Below, in pieces: positions 19,820 through 28,209 of a stretch of 64,000 nucleotides of DNA. The stretch covers positions 6,911,001-6,975,000 of the forward strand of contig NZ_JAZHRU010000001.1 in the NCBI RefSeq assembly GCF_036924525.1, given 5' to 3'. Below the pieces are notes generated by a model that ran no database searches, had not been told where the DNA came from, and was given only the letters and a program-made list of their open reading frames with translations. Position 1 is the stretch's first letter, and the number at the start of each line of letters is the position of its first letter. The position numbers and the translations under genes were made by a program. This DNA is from Bradyrhizobium sp. AZCC 1719 (GTDB taxonomy: Bacteria; Pseudomonadota; Alphaproteobacteria; Rhizobiales; Xanthobacteraceae).

Positions 19820-19849
19820 GTGAGTAATCACTCACCTTGACGAAGTCAA
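19820..19849 (-). promoter_or_regulatory. Predicted tetR promoter with overlapping palindromic operator
   Basis: On the minus strand TTGACT (19849-19844) and TACTCA (19826-19821) are separated by exactly 17 bp. The palindrome GTGAGT-N4-ACTCAC at 19820-19835 covers the -10 box, as expected for an autoregulated TetR operator. The predicted start point, 7 nt past the -10 box, falls on the A of the ATG at 19813. This is inferred from sequence only. Confidence 0.6.
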
Positions 19850-20146
19850 GGATACATTGCAGCGCACCACGCGGATTCCGTCACCGGGTGGCGTCAAAGA
19901 CACAGCCTCATCGCTTTGTTTGAGCACGATTTTTTGGGAAATCGGGCTCTCGCGTTGCAGACTTATCCCGAATTGATCGCAACCCCAAGGCGCTTGGATC
20001 AAGGCGCTTTGGATCAGGGCGCTTGGACGGTGTAGCCTGAAAGCTGCGCCGACTTGACGCTTTGAAAGCGGCGTCTAAGATAGTTGCAAATGCGACTAAT
20101 TTGACGGCCGCTTACCTTTCCGTCTTCCCAACGAGTACGGCGAGCC
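19836..20146. other. Intergenic region between tetR and P450, with short direct repeats
   Basis: About 310 bp separate the divergent tetR and P450 genes. The outer part carries the tetR promoter. At 19987-20028 three near-identical tandem units of about 14 nt occur, each built on AAGGCGCTTGGATC. No gene, tRNA or strong terminator was seen. The P450 promoter should lie between 20030 and 20140, but I could not define it. Confidence 0.6.
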
Positions 20147-21367
20147 ATGAATCTGGATGCGCGCGAACTGGCGGCCACGTTCGACCTCGAAAAGCTGACG
20201 CCAGAGTTCTACGCCAACCCCTACCCGACCTATCGCGCGCTGCGCGAGAGCGAACCGGTCAAGCGGTTGCCGAATGGGTCGTATTTCCTGACCCGCTACG
20301 ACGATCTGGTCGCAGCCTACAAGAACACCAAGGCCTTCTCGTCCGACAAGAAGAAGGAGTTCTCGCCGAAGTATGGCGACTCCCTGCTCTACGAGCACCA
20401 CACCACGAGCCTTGTGTTCAACGATCCCCCCGCCCACACCCGCGTCCGCCGGTTGATCATGGGCGCATTATCGCCGCGCGCGATCGCCGGCATGGAGCCC
20501 GATCTGGTCCGGCTGGTCGACCGCCTGCTCGACGCCATCGCCGCCAAGGGCAAGGTGGATCTGATCGACGATTTCGCTGCTGCCATTCCGATCGAAGTGA
20601 TCGGCAATCTGCTCGATGTGCCGGAGAGCGAGCGCGATCCCTTGCGCGACTGGTCGCTGGCCATTCTCGGCGCGCTGGAACCGGTGATCGGCCCGGACGC
20701 CTTCGCCCGCGGCAACAAGGCGGTGAAGGATTTCCTGGCGTACCTCGAAGGGCTGGTGGCGCGGCGACGGGCCAAGCCCGGCAATCCCGACCGCGACGTG
20801 CTGACGCGGCTGATTCAGGGCGAAGACAATGGCGAGCGGCTGACCGAAAAGGAGCTGCTGCACAACTGCATCTTCCTGCTCAATGCCGGGCACGAGACCA
20901 CCACCAACCTGATCGGCAACGGGCTGGTCGCGTTACTGAACCACGCAGGCGAGAAACGCCGGCTGATTGAAAATCCCGATCTGATCAAGACCGCGGTCGA
21001 GGAAATGCTGCGGTTCGAGAGCTCCAACCAGCTCGGCAACCGCATGACCGTCGAGCCGTTCGAACTCGGCGGCGTCGCGATGCCACCGGGCACACCTGTG
21101 ACGCTGTGCATCGGCGCCGCCAACCGCGACCCCGCCCAGTTCGCCGATCCCGAACGTTTCGATATCGGCCGCACGCCGAACCGGCATCTGGCCTTCGGCA
21201 CCGGCGCGCATCAATGCGCCGGCATGGCGTTGGCGCGACTCGAGGGCGCCATCGCGATCTCGCGTTTCCTCGCGCGCTTTCCGGATTATGCGCTCGACGG
21301 CGAACCGGTACGCGGCGGCCGCGTGCGCTTCCGTGGATTTCTGAGCGTACCTTGCACGGTCAGCTAA
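20147..21367 (+). CDS. Cytochrome P450
   Basis: This 406-residue soluble bacterial P450 is a heme monooxygenase. It shows the I-helix oxygen-activation motif AGHETT (about 247-252), the ExxR pair in EEMLRF (about 285-289), and the heme loop FGTGAHQCAGMALAR with the axial Cys near 357. There is no membrane anchor, as is normal for bacterial class I enzymes. No ferredoxin gene is adjacent; a ferredoxin-reductase-like flavoprotein is encoded ~20 kb away at 40353. The substrate is unknown. The next gene in the same direction begins 121 nt later, so co-transcription is possible. The start ATG at 20147 gives a standard N-terminus. Confidence 0.95.
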   Translation: MNLDARELAATFDLEKLTPEFYANPYPTYRALRESEPVKRLPNGSYFLTRYDDLVAAYKNTKAFSSDKKKEFSPKYGDSLLYEHHTTSLVFNDPPAHTRVRRLIMGALSPRAIAGMEPDLVRLVDRLLDAIAAKGKVDLIDDFAAAIPIEVIGNLLDVPESERDPLRDWSLAILGALEPVIGPDAFARGNKAVKDFLAYLEGLVARRRAKPGNPDRDVLTRLIQGEDNGERLTEKELLHNCIFLLNAGHETTTNLIGNGLVALLNHAGEKRRLIENPDLIKTAVEEMLRFESSNQLGNRMTVEPFELGGVAMPPGTPVTLCIGAANRDPAQFADPERFDIGRTPNRHLAFGTGAHQCAGMALARLEGAIAISRFLARFPDYALDGEPVRGGRVRFRGFLSVPCTVS

Positions 21368-21488
21368 GGCGCAGGCGAACTGTATTAGTCCTGCGTCGTA
21401 AAATCGCAAACGTAAGTCATAGCCGCGACGAACGATTCCTGCGCTTGCGCGTTGATGCTCCCGGGCGACGAAGCGAGGGAGTGAGATC

Positions 21489-23330
21489 ATGCTTTCGAGC
21501 AGCGCTCGCATCGCAGCATTTTTGCTCGGTATCTCCGCGATAGCGGTGAGCACCGGCTCGTCCGCCCAGCATCGAGGAGGCGCTGGTCCGGCTGGCGGAG
21601 GCGCGCCAGCAGCCCGGCCGGCTGCACCGCCACCGGCGATGGCCCGCCCAGCGGCGCCACCGGCGATGGCCCGCCCGGCCGCGCCTCCGGCCATGGCGCG
21701 ACCCGCCGCCCCGACGATCCGTGCAGCTCCTTCGCCGCAACGTCCATCAATAGCCCCACGGGCCGCGCCACCGCGTATCGCCGCGCCACCGCGGCCGGCA
21801 GCGCCGCGTGTCGTAGCGCCGCGGCCTGAGATTCAGCGTGCCGCGCCGCCGCAGCGACCGGCCATGGCGAGGCACCCCGAACCGCGCATCACCGCACCGT
21901 CGCGGCCGGGCGCATCGCCTGTCGCGGGCGCGAGCCCGTCGCGAAGGGAGCAGATCGAAACGCGTGCGCAGCAGCGCGAGCAGCGCCTCCAGCAGCGGCA
22001 GCAAATGGTACAGGAGCGCCAGCGCGATATGCTGTCGCGTCAAAGCACGGAGCGGCAGGGCCGCATCGATCGCTTGCAGCAGCGCGTCCAGCAGTTGCAG
22101 TCGCAAAAGCCGGAAGGTCCCCGGGCGCAACGCGAGCAGCAAAGATCGCTGCAGACTCAAAACCGCCTGCTCCAGCGCGAGCAGCGCATCCAGGAACGTG
22201 ACCAGGCACGCCTGCAGCGGCTGGGGCCACAGCCCTCGGCTGAACGATCCGCCTCTGCGGCGGCCATGCAGGCCGCTGCCCGCGGGCGATTTTCCGCGCA
22301 GTTCCGCAGCAATGATGCCCTGCAAGCCCGAGCGGCGCTGACCGCCCGGGAGAACCGCTGGGCTCCGCGCCACGCCTGGCGGCGCGGCCATCGCGCCGCG
22401 TTCGTGGCATGGCTCGGCCCGGTGTTCTGGCCTTACGCCTATTCCGACATCTTCAATTACACGTTCTGGCCCCACGCCTACGACCCCGGCTATTGGGCGT
22501 ATGCCTACGACGACTTCGTCGACACCGTGTTTTGGGGTACAGACAGCCCCTATTCCGCATATGCCAGATATCCCGAGCCCGGGGCGGCGGTCACCGATTT
22601 CCGACCGGGCAAGCGCGCAAGCGTGAGCCAGCAGGCGCTCCGGCAGGTGTGCAGAGAACCGGACGAGGGCGTGACCGCCTGGCCGATCGCGTCGATCGTG
22701 CGCGCCGTGCAGCCGACACCCGAGCAGCGCGCCCTGCTCGACGAGTTGAAGGCCGCCGCGGCAAAGGCTGCCGACGTCTTCAAGGATTCTTGCGCTGACT
22801 CCTTTGCCATGACACCGCCCGGTCGCTTGCGGGCGATGACGAACCGCGTGACGGCTACGCTCGACGCGGTAAGGATCGTGCGTCCGGCGCTTGAGCGGTT
22901 TTACAATTCGCTGGACGACGAGCAAAAAGCGCGCTTCAACGCGCTCGGCCCGAACGTCGGCGAGCGTTCGCAACAGCAGCCGCAGCAGGAAGCGAATACG
23001 CAAACCGAGCGCTGCGGCGAGCCGAAGTCCAGCCTCACGCAGCTACCGATTGAGCGGATCGAGGCCGTGATACATCCGGCGGGCAAACAGAAGGACGCGC
23101 TCGATCTCTTGAGCAAGGCGACGAACGACGCGGTCCAGAAGTTGCAGGCCGCCTGCCCCGACGAGGTGCCGCTCACACCGCTCGGACGGCTGGAGGCAAT
23201 GGAGAAGCGGCTCGAGGCCATGCTGCAGGCAGCCGCGCTGGTGCAGCCGGCATTGGACGAGTTCTATGCCACGCTGAGCAACGAGCAGAAGGCGCGCTTC
23301 AATACGATGCCGCAGGTCGCAAGCCAGTGA
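21489..23330 (+). CDS. Exported Pro/Ala-rich protein with duplicated LTXXQ-like domains
   Basis: This 613-residue protein starts with a Sec signal peptide (to about residue 27, ending SSAQ). It continues with a low-complexity Pro/Ala/Arg region to about 150, including tandem PPAMARPAA units, then a Gln/Arg-rich probable coiled coil (about 150-255). A Trp/Tyr-rich linker (WPYAYSDIFNYTFW and nearby) follows. The last ~210 residues are two homologous ~100-residue domains, each starting with a Cys-Glu-Pro-like element, carrying a second Cys, and ending with EQKARFN. These endings resemble the LTXXQ motif of Spy/CpxP periplasmic proteins, so an envelope chaperone-like role is possible. It probably shares a transcript with the cytochrome c gene downstream. 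Confidence 0.85.
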   Translation: MLSSSARIAAFLLGISAIAVSTGSSAQHRGGAGPAGGGAPAARPAAPPPAMARPAAPPAMARPAAPPAMARPAAPTIRAAPSPQRPSIAPRAAPPRIAAPPRPAAPRVVAPRPEIQRAAPPQRPAMARHPEPRITAPSRPGASPVAGASPSRREQIETRAQQREQRLQQRQQMVQERQRDMLSRQSTERQGRIDRLQQRVQQLQSQKPEGPRAQREQQRSLQTQNRLLQREQRIQERDQARLQRLGPQPSAERSASAAAMQAAARGRFSAQFRSNDALQARAALTARENRWAPRHAWRRGHRAAFVAWLGPVFWPYAYSDIFNYTFWPHAYDPGYWAYAYDDFVDTVFWGTDSPYSAYARYPEPGAAVTDFRPGKRASVSQQALRQVCREPDEGVTAWPIASIVRAVQPTPEQRALLDELKAAAAKAADVFKDSCADSFAMTPPGRLRAMTNRVTATLDAVRIVRPALERFYNSLDDEQKARFNALGPNVGERSQQQPQQEANTQTERCGEPKSSLTQLPIERIEAVIHPAGKQKDALDLLSKATNDAVQKLQAACPDEVPLTPLGRLEAMEKRLEAMLQAAALVQPALDEFYATLSNEQKARFNTMPQVASQ

Positions 23331-23368
23331 CCGAAACATGCCCGGCATCCTTTCTTGACGAGGATCGA

Positions 23369-23833
23369 ATGAGTCAATCGCATTTTGTCACGCTGCTCGT
23401 CCGGCCGACATCCGGCCGGCGAGACGCACGTTTGCGGCACGGTCGGACGTTGCTGATAGGCGCGTTGAGCGGACTGGCGTGCATGCTTTTATCGCCTTCC
23501 GCCCTGCCCCAGGCGCCGCAAGGCGCGGAGGGCGTCTCAGGACAACAGGCGTTCAACAATGCCTGTCGAACGTGCCACATCATGAGAGAGGGCGACAATC
23601 GGCTGGGTCCCAACCTGCACAAGATCGTCGGACGGAAAGCGGGATCGCTACCAGACTATGGGTTTTCCAGCGCAATGAAGGAGGCAGGATTCGTCTGGGA
23701 TGAGGAGAAGCTCGATCGCTTCATTGCTAACCCCGATGAGGTCGTGCCCGGCAACAGCATGAAGCCGTATGGCGGTCTCTCATCGAGCGAGGATAGAAAA
23801 AAGATCATCTCCTTCCTTGCTCAATCACGGTAA
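23369..23833 (+). CDS. Cytochrome c, class I
   Basis: This 154-residue exported c-type cytochrome has a hydrophobic export segment at about residues 27-47, the heme-binding motif CRTCH near residue 69, a GPNLHKIVGRKAG stretch typical of cytochrome c2-like proteins, and the axial Met in GNSMKPYGG. I start at the ATG at 23369, preceded by GAGG, and not at the in-frame GTG at 23327 that overlaps the upstream gene. It would carry electrons in the periplasm, partner unknown. It follows the LTXXQ-like gene by 38 nt in the same direction. Confidence 0.9.
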   Translation: MSQSHFVTLLVRPTSGRRDARLRHGRTLLIGALSGLACMLLSPSALPQAPQGAEGVSGQQAFNNACRTCHIMREGDNRLGPNLHKIVGRKAGSLPDYGFSSAMKEAGFVWDEEKLDRFIANPDEVVPGNSMKPYGGLSSSEDRKKIISFLAQSR

Positions 23834-23870
23834 CGCCGCAGCCTGGGTTTCTAGAGAAAAAACGCCCCGG

Positions 23871-24746
23871 TCATTTCACCGCGCGTGCCGATGCCAAAGC
23901 GCGCTCCATCACCCGCGCTACGATGACCGCAGAGCGCTCGTCGAGATGGACACCATCGGCCCAACGCAGTTCGTGTCGGTTCACATCGATAGACAGCCAT
24001 CGATTGGAATCCGGAAACGCGGCATGAATAATTTCCCGTGTGATCGCCGCAGATCGCGAGCCTTCGATCGGCTCGGAATAGGGTAACTCGAACAGCAACA
24101 CGCGCGCACCGCGCTGTTCCACGATCCGCATCAGCTCCCCAATCCGTTTCGCGTTAGACTGCACCGTATCCGTCGGATCCTCCGCGTTGAATTGCTGCAG
24201 CGCGCGATCCGCATAAACCCGGCTGTCGAAATCACTCGGCGGCTGCGCAACCAATCTGCGCAGCTCGAGCGAAACCTGCTCATGCGTCAGCGGCGTATGA
24301 AGCCGCTGCTCGTAGGCGGCTACCGCGGCCCTGATCGGGCGAAAGAACAATGGTTCGGCATCGCCGCGTGAGTAACGTTCGACCAGCGCGGCGTCGGCCT
24401 GACGGGCGAGAACATTCGCTTCAACCAGAATGAAGCTCGGAAGCTGCGGCTGGTTCGCAACGATCTCCAGCCCGGTGAGCGGCGAGCCGCCCGCGAGCGC
24501 CAGATTTCTCAACTTGGGCGTTGCAAAATATTCCTCCTTGAGGCGGAACGTGATCGAGCTGCCCACCAGCACGACGTCAGGCGCCGGCTCGCGCAGGTAA
24601 CGGCTGAGCGTAATCAGCGTGCCGTCCCGCGTCGTCGTTGCCGGCATTTGCAGCCCGCTGCCGAAGCGCACGGTAGCGAAGCCGCAGGCGATCAAGACAA
24701 TCGCCGCGCCGGCCCCGCATTTTATCAACCACCGAACGGCAGACAC
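23871..24746 (-). CDS. SGNH-hydrolase-like protein, partner of the MBOAT acyltransferase
   Basis: This 291-residue protein has an N-terminal membrane anchor (about residues 4-24) and an exported domain with an SGNH pattern. The block I serine lies in VVLVGSSITF, and the catalytic Asp-His pair is in ADGVHLDE near the C-terminus. This resembles AlgJ/AlgX/DltD-type partners of MBOAT O-acetyltransferases, which transfer the acyl group to a polysaccharide or other carrier in the periplasm. I choose the GTG at 24746, preceded by GAGGAAGAC, because the longer frame overlaps the MBOAT gene and reads as noise. It lies 14 nt downstream of the MBOAT stop, so the two form an operon. Confidence 0.8.
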   Translation of the reverse strand: MSAVRWLIKCGAGAAIVLIACGFATVRFGSGLQMPATTTRDGTLITLSRYLREPAPDVVLVGSSITFRLKEEYFATPKLRNLALAGGSPLTGLEIVANQPQLPSFILVEANVLARQADAALVERYSRGDAEPLFFRPIRAAVAAYEQRLHTPLTHEQVSLELRRLVAQPPSDFDSRVYADRALQQFNAEDPTDTVQSNAKRIGELMRIVEQRGARVLLFELPYSEPIEGSRSAAITREIIHAAFPDSNRWLSIDVNRHELRWADGVHLDERSAVIVARVMERALASARAVK

Positions 24747-24760
24747 GTCTTCCTCGCTCC

Positions 24761-26125
24761 TCAGAACTGAAAGTAGATGAACGACGTTTCGGGACCGGCT
24801 TCCAGATACATCAGCGCGGCCATCGAGCCGTAGAGATATGGCTCCGCCCAGCGAAGCTTTCCCTCGGACAGCGGACGAACACCAAGGTGCTGAATCATGA
24901 CCGGCAGCGAATAGAGTAGCGCCAGGTTGTAGAACAGCTTCGTCGGATTGGGATTCGTGCTCGCCGTAAACATGCCCGTGAGGTAGCCGACCGCATGATC
25001 GAAGTTCGGCAGCTTGAAGAAGATCCAGAGCATGGTGACGCAGACAAAAACGACAGTCATCCGGGCTGCTCGAAATACCGCAAAATCGATCGACGCCAAA
25101 CGCGCCAACAAGGGGCGTTCGAGCACCAGCAACAGGCCGTGCAATAGTCCCCAGATCAGATAGCTGAGGCCGGCGCCGTGCCAGAGGCCGCCCAGCCCCA
25201 TCACGATCATCAGGTTCAAATAGGTGCGCCATATGCCGTGACGATTTCCGCCGAGCGGGACGTAAAGATAGGTCCGCAGCCAGGTCGACAGCGAGATATG
25301 CCAGCGCGTCCAGAACTCGGAGAACGAGGTCGAGATGTAGGGAAGATTGAAGTTGATCGGCAAACGATAACCGAACAGCAGGGCAAGGCCGATCGCGATC
25401 GCGGAATAGCCGAAGAAATCCGCATAGATCTGATAGCTGTAGAGAAAAACCAGCAGCCAGCGATCCTGGGTCTGCAGCGTCTCGTAGAGCGGGAAGCTCA
25501 TGTAAGACGTCATTTCATTGAGGTTGTTGGCAACGTAGAGCTTGAAGAAAAACCCGGTCAGGATCCATTTCGCGGCTTCGACGAACGGAATGTCCGCAAA
25601 GTATTTCGGCTTGATCTGCGGCATGAACATTTCCGCGCGCGTGATCGGACCCGAAACGAGCTGCGGAAAGAAAATGATGTAGAGGAATACGCCGGTCAGC
25701 GTCGGCGGCGCGCCCTTCTGCCGGGTCAAATCGACCAGGAGGCTGATGTTGTGGAAGACGAAAAATGAAATGCCGATCGGCAGCGGCAGCTTCAGAAGAA
25801 AATCGAGCGGCGCGAAATCGACCAGGCTGGGTGACGCCGGATCGATAAACAGCAATTTATATTTGAAGAACGCCAGCAGCGCGAGGTTGAAGGCGATGCC
25901 AGCCGGCAGCCAGAGCTGCCGGTTCCGCAACGCCAGGATCAGGAAGAGATATGTTCCGAGAACCGCGACAGCCAACAGCGCCAGCAGTTCCGGCTGGCCA
26001 TAGCCGTAAAAGAACAGGCTGGCGAACACCAGCAGTTGGACCTGAAATGCTCGCAGCGCCGGAAGATAATACGCCGCAAATACGATCGCGACGAAAATGC
26101 CGAACTGCCAGGATATGAAAGTCAT
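24761..26125 (-). CDS. MBOAT-family O-acyltransferase (AlgI/DltB-like)
   Basis: This 454-residue polytopic membrane protein has roughly ten hydrophobic segments. Diagnostic MBOAT motifs are FWTRWHISLSTWLRTYLYVP, followed by LGGNRHG, and the catalytic-His region GLGGLWHGAGLSYLIWG. Such proteins move acyl groups across or within the membrane for O-acylation of cell-surface polymers. The adjoining SGNH-like gene is the expected partner. No polysaccharide synthesis genes are nearby, so the acceptor is unknown. It has the usual length for the AlgI family. The ATG at 26125 is the natural start, directly before the first membrane segment. Confidence 0.92.
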   Translation of the reverse strand: MTFISWQFGIFVAIVFAAYYLPALRAFQVQLLVFASLFFYGYGQPELLALLAVAVLGTYLFLILALRNRQLWLPAGIAFNLALLAFFKYKLLFIDPASPSLVDFAPLDFLLKLPLPIGISFFVFHNISLLVDLTRQKGAPPTLTGVFLYIIFFPQLVSGPITRAEMFMPQIKPKYFADIPFVEAAKWILTGFFFKLYVANNLNEMTSYMSFPLYETLQTQDRWLLVFLYSYQIYADFFGYSAIAIGLALLFGYRLPINFNLPYISTSFSEFWTRWHISLSTWLRTYLYVPLGGNRHGIWRTYLNLMIVMGLGGLWHGAGLSYLIWGLLHGLLLVLERPLLARLASIDFAVFRAARMTVVFVCVTMLWIFFKLPNFDHAVGYLTGMFTASTNPNPTKLFYNLALLYSLPVMIQHLGVRPLSEGKLRWAEPYLYGSMAALMYLEAGPETSFIYFQF

Positions 26126-26251
26126 GCCGCCCCAACGGTAGTTGGGGAAGCTCTAGCATTTCGACCCGGGAGGGCCTAGCCGGAACCGGATTGCCGGTCC
26201 GCAAGCGGACGGCTCGACGCGGCCCGATTCGGCCACAGAGTTCGGGAAGTC

Positions 26252-26632
26252 CTAGTTGCCGGCAGTGTTGAAGCGGGAGAGGTCGCAATCCCGTTCGGCA
26301 TATCTCACGCGCCGCAGGCCCTCGCGGTCTTCAACGACGGTCGGCCGGCAGCGTTCCCTCCAGGCGGCCTGGGCGGCTTCATCGGCCTTCAGTTCTTCCG
26401 CGGTCCGGGGCGTGATCTTCACGGTGCCGCGGCTGCCGACGTAGAAATTGGTTTGCTGGCTGGGAAGCAGCGGCGCGCCCGAGGCAATGGCCGCGGCCTT
26501 GGCATCCGCTGCGGCCCGCGCCGCGCGGGCGGCCTGGGCGGCATCTGCGGCATGGCCGTGGTCCATCGCAAATTGCGCGGACGCGGACGATACCGAAGCG
26601 ACGACGATCGAGATTGCGATGAAGACGCGCAT
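26252..26632 (-). CDS. Small exported protein with a C-terminal Cys pair
   Basis: This 126-residue protein has a signal peptide (MRVFIAISIVVASVSSASAQ), an Ala-rich stretch (about 28-50), and a C-terminal element with W-x3-CRP near residue 97 and RYAERDCDLSR. The two cysteines probably form a disulfide. The same C-terminal layout occurs in the next protein (26821-27123), so the two are likely paralogues. I start at ATG 26632, where the signal peptide begins. No function is recognised. Confidence 0.75.
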   Translation of the reverse strand: MRVFIAISIVVASVSSASAQFAMDHGHAADAAQAARAARAAADAKAAAIASGAPLLPSQQTNFYVGSRGTVKITPRTAEELKADEAAQAAWRERCRPTVVEDREGLRRVRYAERDCDLSRFNTAGN

Positions 26633-26820
26633 GGACACTGCCTCTTGATGAATGCGTCTGTCAGCAATGACCGACAAGCATTGAGGCGGCGTAAAGCTGT
26701 GTGACTAACCGGATCGCAATTTGATCGATAAAGGTTTAGCGGTCTTTCGGGCACGCGTTGCCCACCGTTCATCGAGCTGTAGGCTCGGAATTCTCCTCGC
26801 TCGCGGCGAGGAGAAGCTTG

Positions 26821-27123
26821 CTACTCGCTGCGGCCGAATTCGCAGCCCTTGCGGGCGTAAACCAGGCGGACGACGCCTTCGTTGTCGTAGGTGCGCTTCG
26901 GCTTGCAGAACGCTTCCCACTTCTCGATGCTGGCGCGTTTTGCCTTTGCGTCTTCCTGATCCTGCGCCTCGCTGCGCACCGGATCGTCCAGATAGGAAGT
27001 CGTGCACACCCTGCCGTAGAACTTGCTGTAGGTGCAGCGTTCCACGACCTGCCAAGCCTGCGCCGATGTCGACAGCAGGGCTAGTGTCGCAATTGCGTAA
27101 AGGATTTTCATGTTGTCGCTCAT
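26821..27123 (-). CDS. Small exported protein with a C-terminal Cys pair (paralogue)
   Basis: This 100-residue protein has a signal peptide (MKILYAIATLALLSTSAQA), two cysteines soon after it (ERCTYSKFYGRVC), and a C-terminal element W-x3-CKP followed by EGVVRLVYARKGCEFGRS. That element matches the C-terminus of the protein encoded at 26252-26632. It should be periplasmic and disulfide-bonded. I start at the ATG at 27123; an ATG at 27111 would give a shorter signal peptide and is also plausible. No function is recognised. Confidence 0.75.
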   Translation of the reverse strand: MSDNMKILYAIATLALLSTSAQAWQVVERCTYSKFYGRVCTTSYLDDPVRSEAQDQEDAKAKRASIEKWEAFCKPKRTYDNEGVVRLVYARKGCEFGRSE

Positions 27124-27345
27124 CGCTCGAGGAGACTTTCTCCGTGCGACTAGCTAGCGCCGGAGTTTATCGAGGCGCAACGGTAACCCTTTGTTAATCT
27201 AAATACCCGCGGAAAAGGTTAAATCTGGAACCGCGCGCTGTCTCCTCATGCGACACTATCACAACCAGAACGCGCGGCAGTTCACATACGGGACAACATC
27301 GTCCGTCATTGAGACAGAGGAACAAGCATCTTCGAGTGACGGCTG

Positions 27346-28209
27346 TTAGACCACCGTGCGATGCCGCGCGATGCAGGTCTGCAGGACCTCATCCATCGGC
27401 CTTGCCCACCACTCGTTGGAGAAGATTTCGATCTCGGAATAGCCGGCAAAGCCCTGCGCCTCGACCGCTGATCGCACAGATGTGATGTCGATGACGCCGT
27501 CGCCCATCATGCCGCGATCGTTGAGGACGTCTTTTGTCGGCACCAGCCAGTCGCAGACGTGAAACGCCAGCAATCGATCTTTCCCCGCGCGCGCGATCTG
27601 CGGCATCAATTCCGGGTCCCACCAGATGTGATAGACGTCGAGCGCAACGCCGAGCGCACCGGTGCGCTGCGGGTCGATCTGATCGCAAATGTCGAGCGCC
27701 TGCTTCGTCGTGTTCACACAGGCACGGTCGGCGGCGTAGGCCGGATGCAAGGGCTCGATCGCGAGCGGCATGTTGGCCTCTCTCGCATACTCCAGCATTT
27801 CCGCGATCGCGTCATGGACCTGCGTACGCGCAGCCGCAATGTCCTTCGAGGCCGCGCTTCCCGGCCGCGAATATTGCGGCAGGCCGCCGACGACCAGCAC
27901 GATGCAGGGCGCACCCAGCGCCTTGGCTTCGTCCACTGCGCGTCGGTTGTCGTCGCGCGCCTCGATGCGATGCGCGGCGTCCGCCGTGAACATGCCGCCG
28001 CGGCAATAGCCGGACAATTCAAGGCCGGCGTCGCGCACGGTCCGCACTGCGCGCTCGAGGCCGATGGCCGCAACCTGGTCGCGCCAGGGATCGATGGCGC
28101 GGATGCCATGGCGCGCACAGGCGTCGATGATGGCAACGAGGTCGCCCTGCTTGCGGACGGTTGCCGTGTTCAGCGACAGCCAGCGATGATCGCTCGAGAA
28201 ATCACGCAT
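27346..28209 (-). CDS. Sugar-phosphate isomerase/epimerase-type TIM-barrel protein
   Basis: This 287-residue cytosolic protein is of the xylose-isomerase-like TIM-barrel (AP_endonuc_2) family, which isomerises or epimerises keto-sugars and inositol derivatives using a divalent metal. Candidate metal ligands lie in IEPLHPAYA, VALDVYHIWWDPE, FHVCDW and the C-terminal YSEIEIFS. It is the last gene of a seven-gene minus-strand operon. Its start shares one base with the preceding stop (TGATG), so translation is coupled. The specific substrate is unknown; with its neighbours it should act on a cyclic polyol or sugar derivative. Confidence 0.88.
   Translation of the reverse strand: MRDFSSDHRWLSLNTATVRKQGDLVAIIDACARHGIRAIDPWRDQVAAIGLERAVRTVRDAGLELSGYCRGGMFTADAAHRIEARDDNRRAVDEAKALGAPCIVLVVGGLPQYSRPGSAASKDIAAARTQVHDAIAEMLEYAREANMPLAIEPLHPAYAADRACVNTTKQALDICDQIDPQRTGALGVALDVYHIWWDPELMPQIARAGKDRLLAFHVCDWLVPTKDVLNDRGMMGDGVIDITSVRSAVEAQGFAGYSEIEIFSNEWWARPMDEVLQTCIARHRTVV

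Noticed and set aside
21600..21900. Pro/Ala repeats as a CRISPR or tandem DNA array
   Set aside because: The periodicity is imperfect and follows codons (PPAMARPAA), so it is protein low complexity inside a coding gene.
24747..25232. Longer N-terminus of the SGNH-like protein overlapping the MBOAT gene
   Set aside because: The overlap shows no SGNH or membrane-anchor character, while the GTG at 24746 has GAGGAAG upstream and opens directly on the anchor segment.
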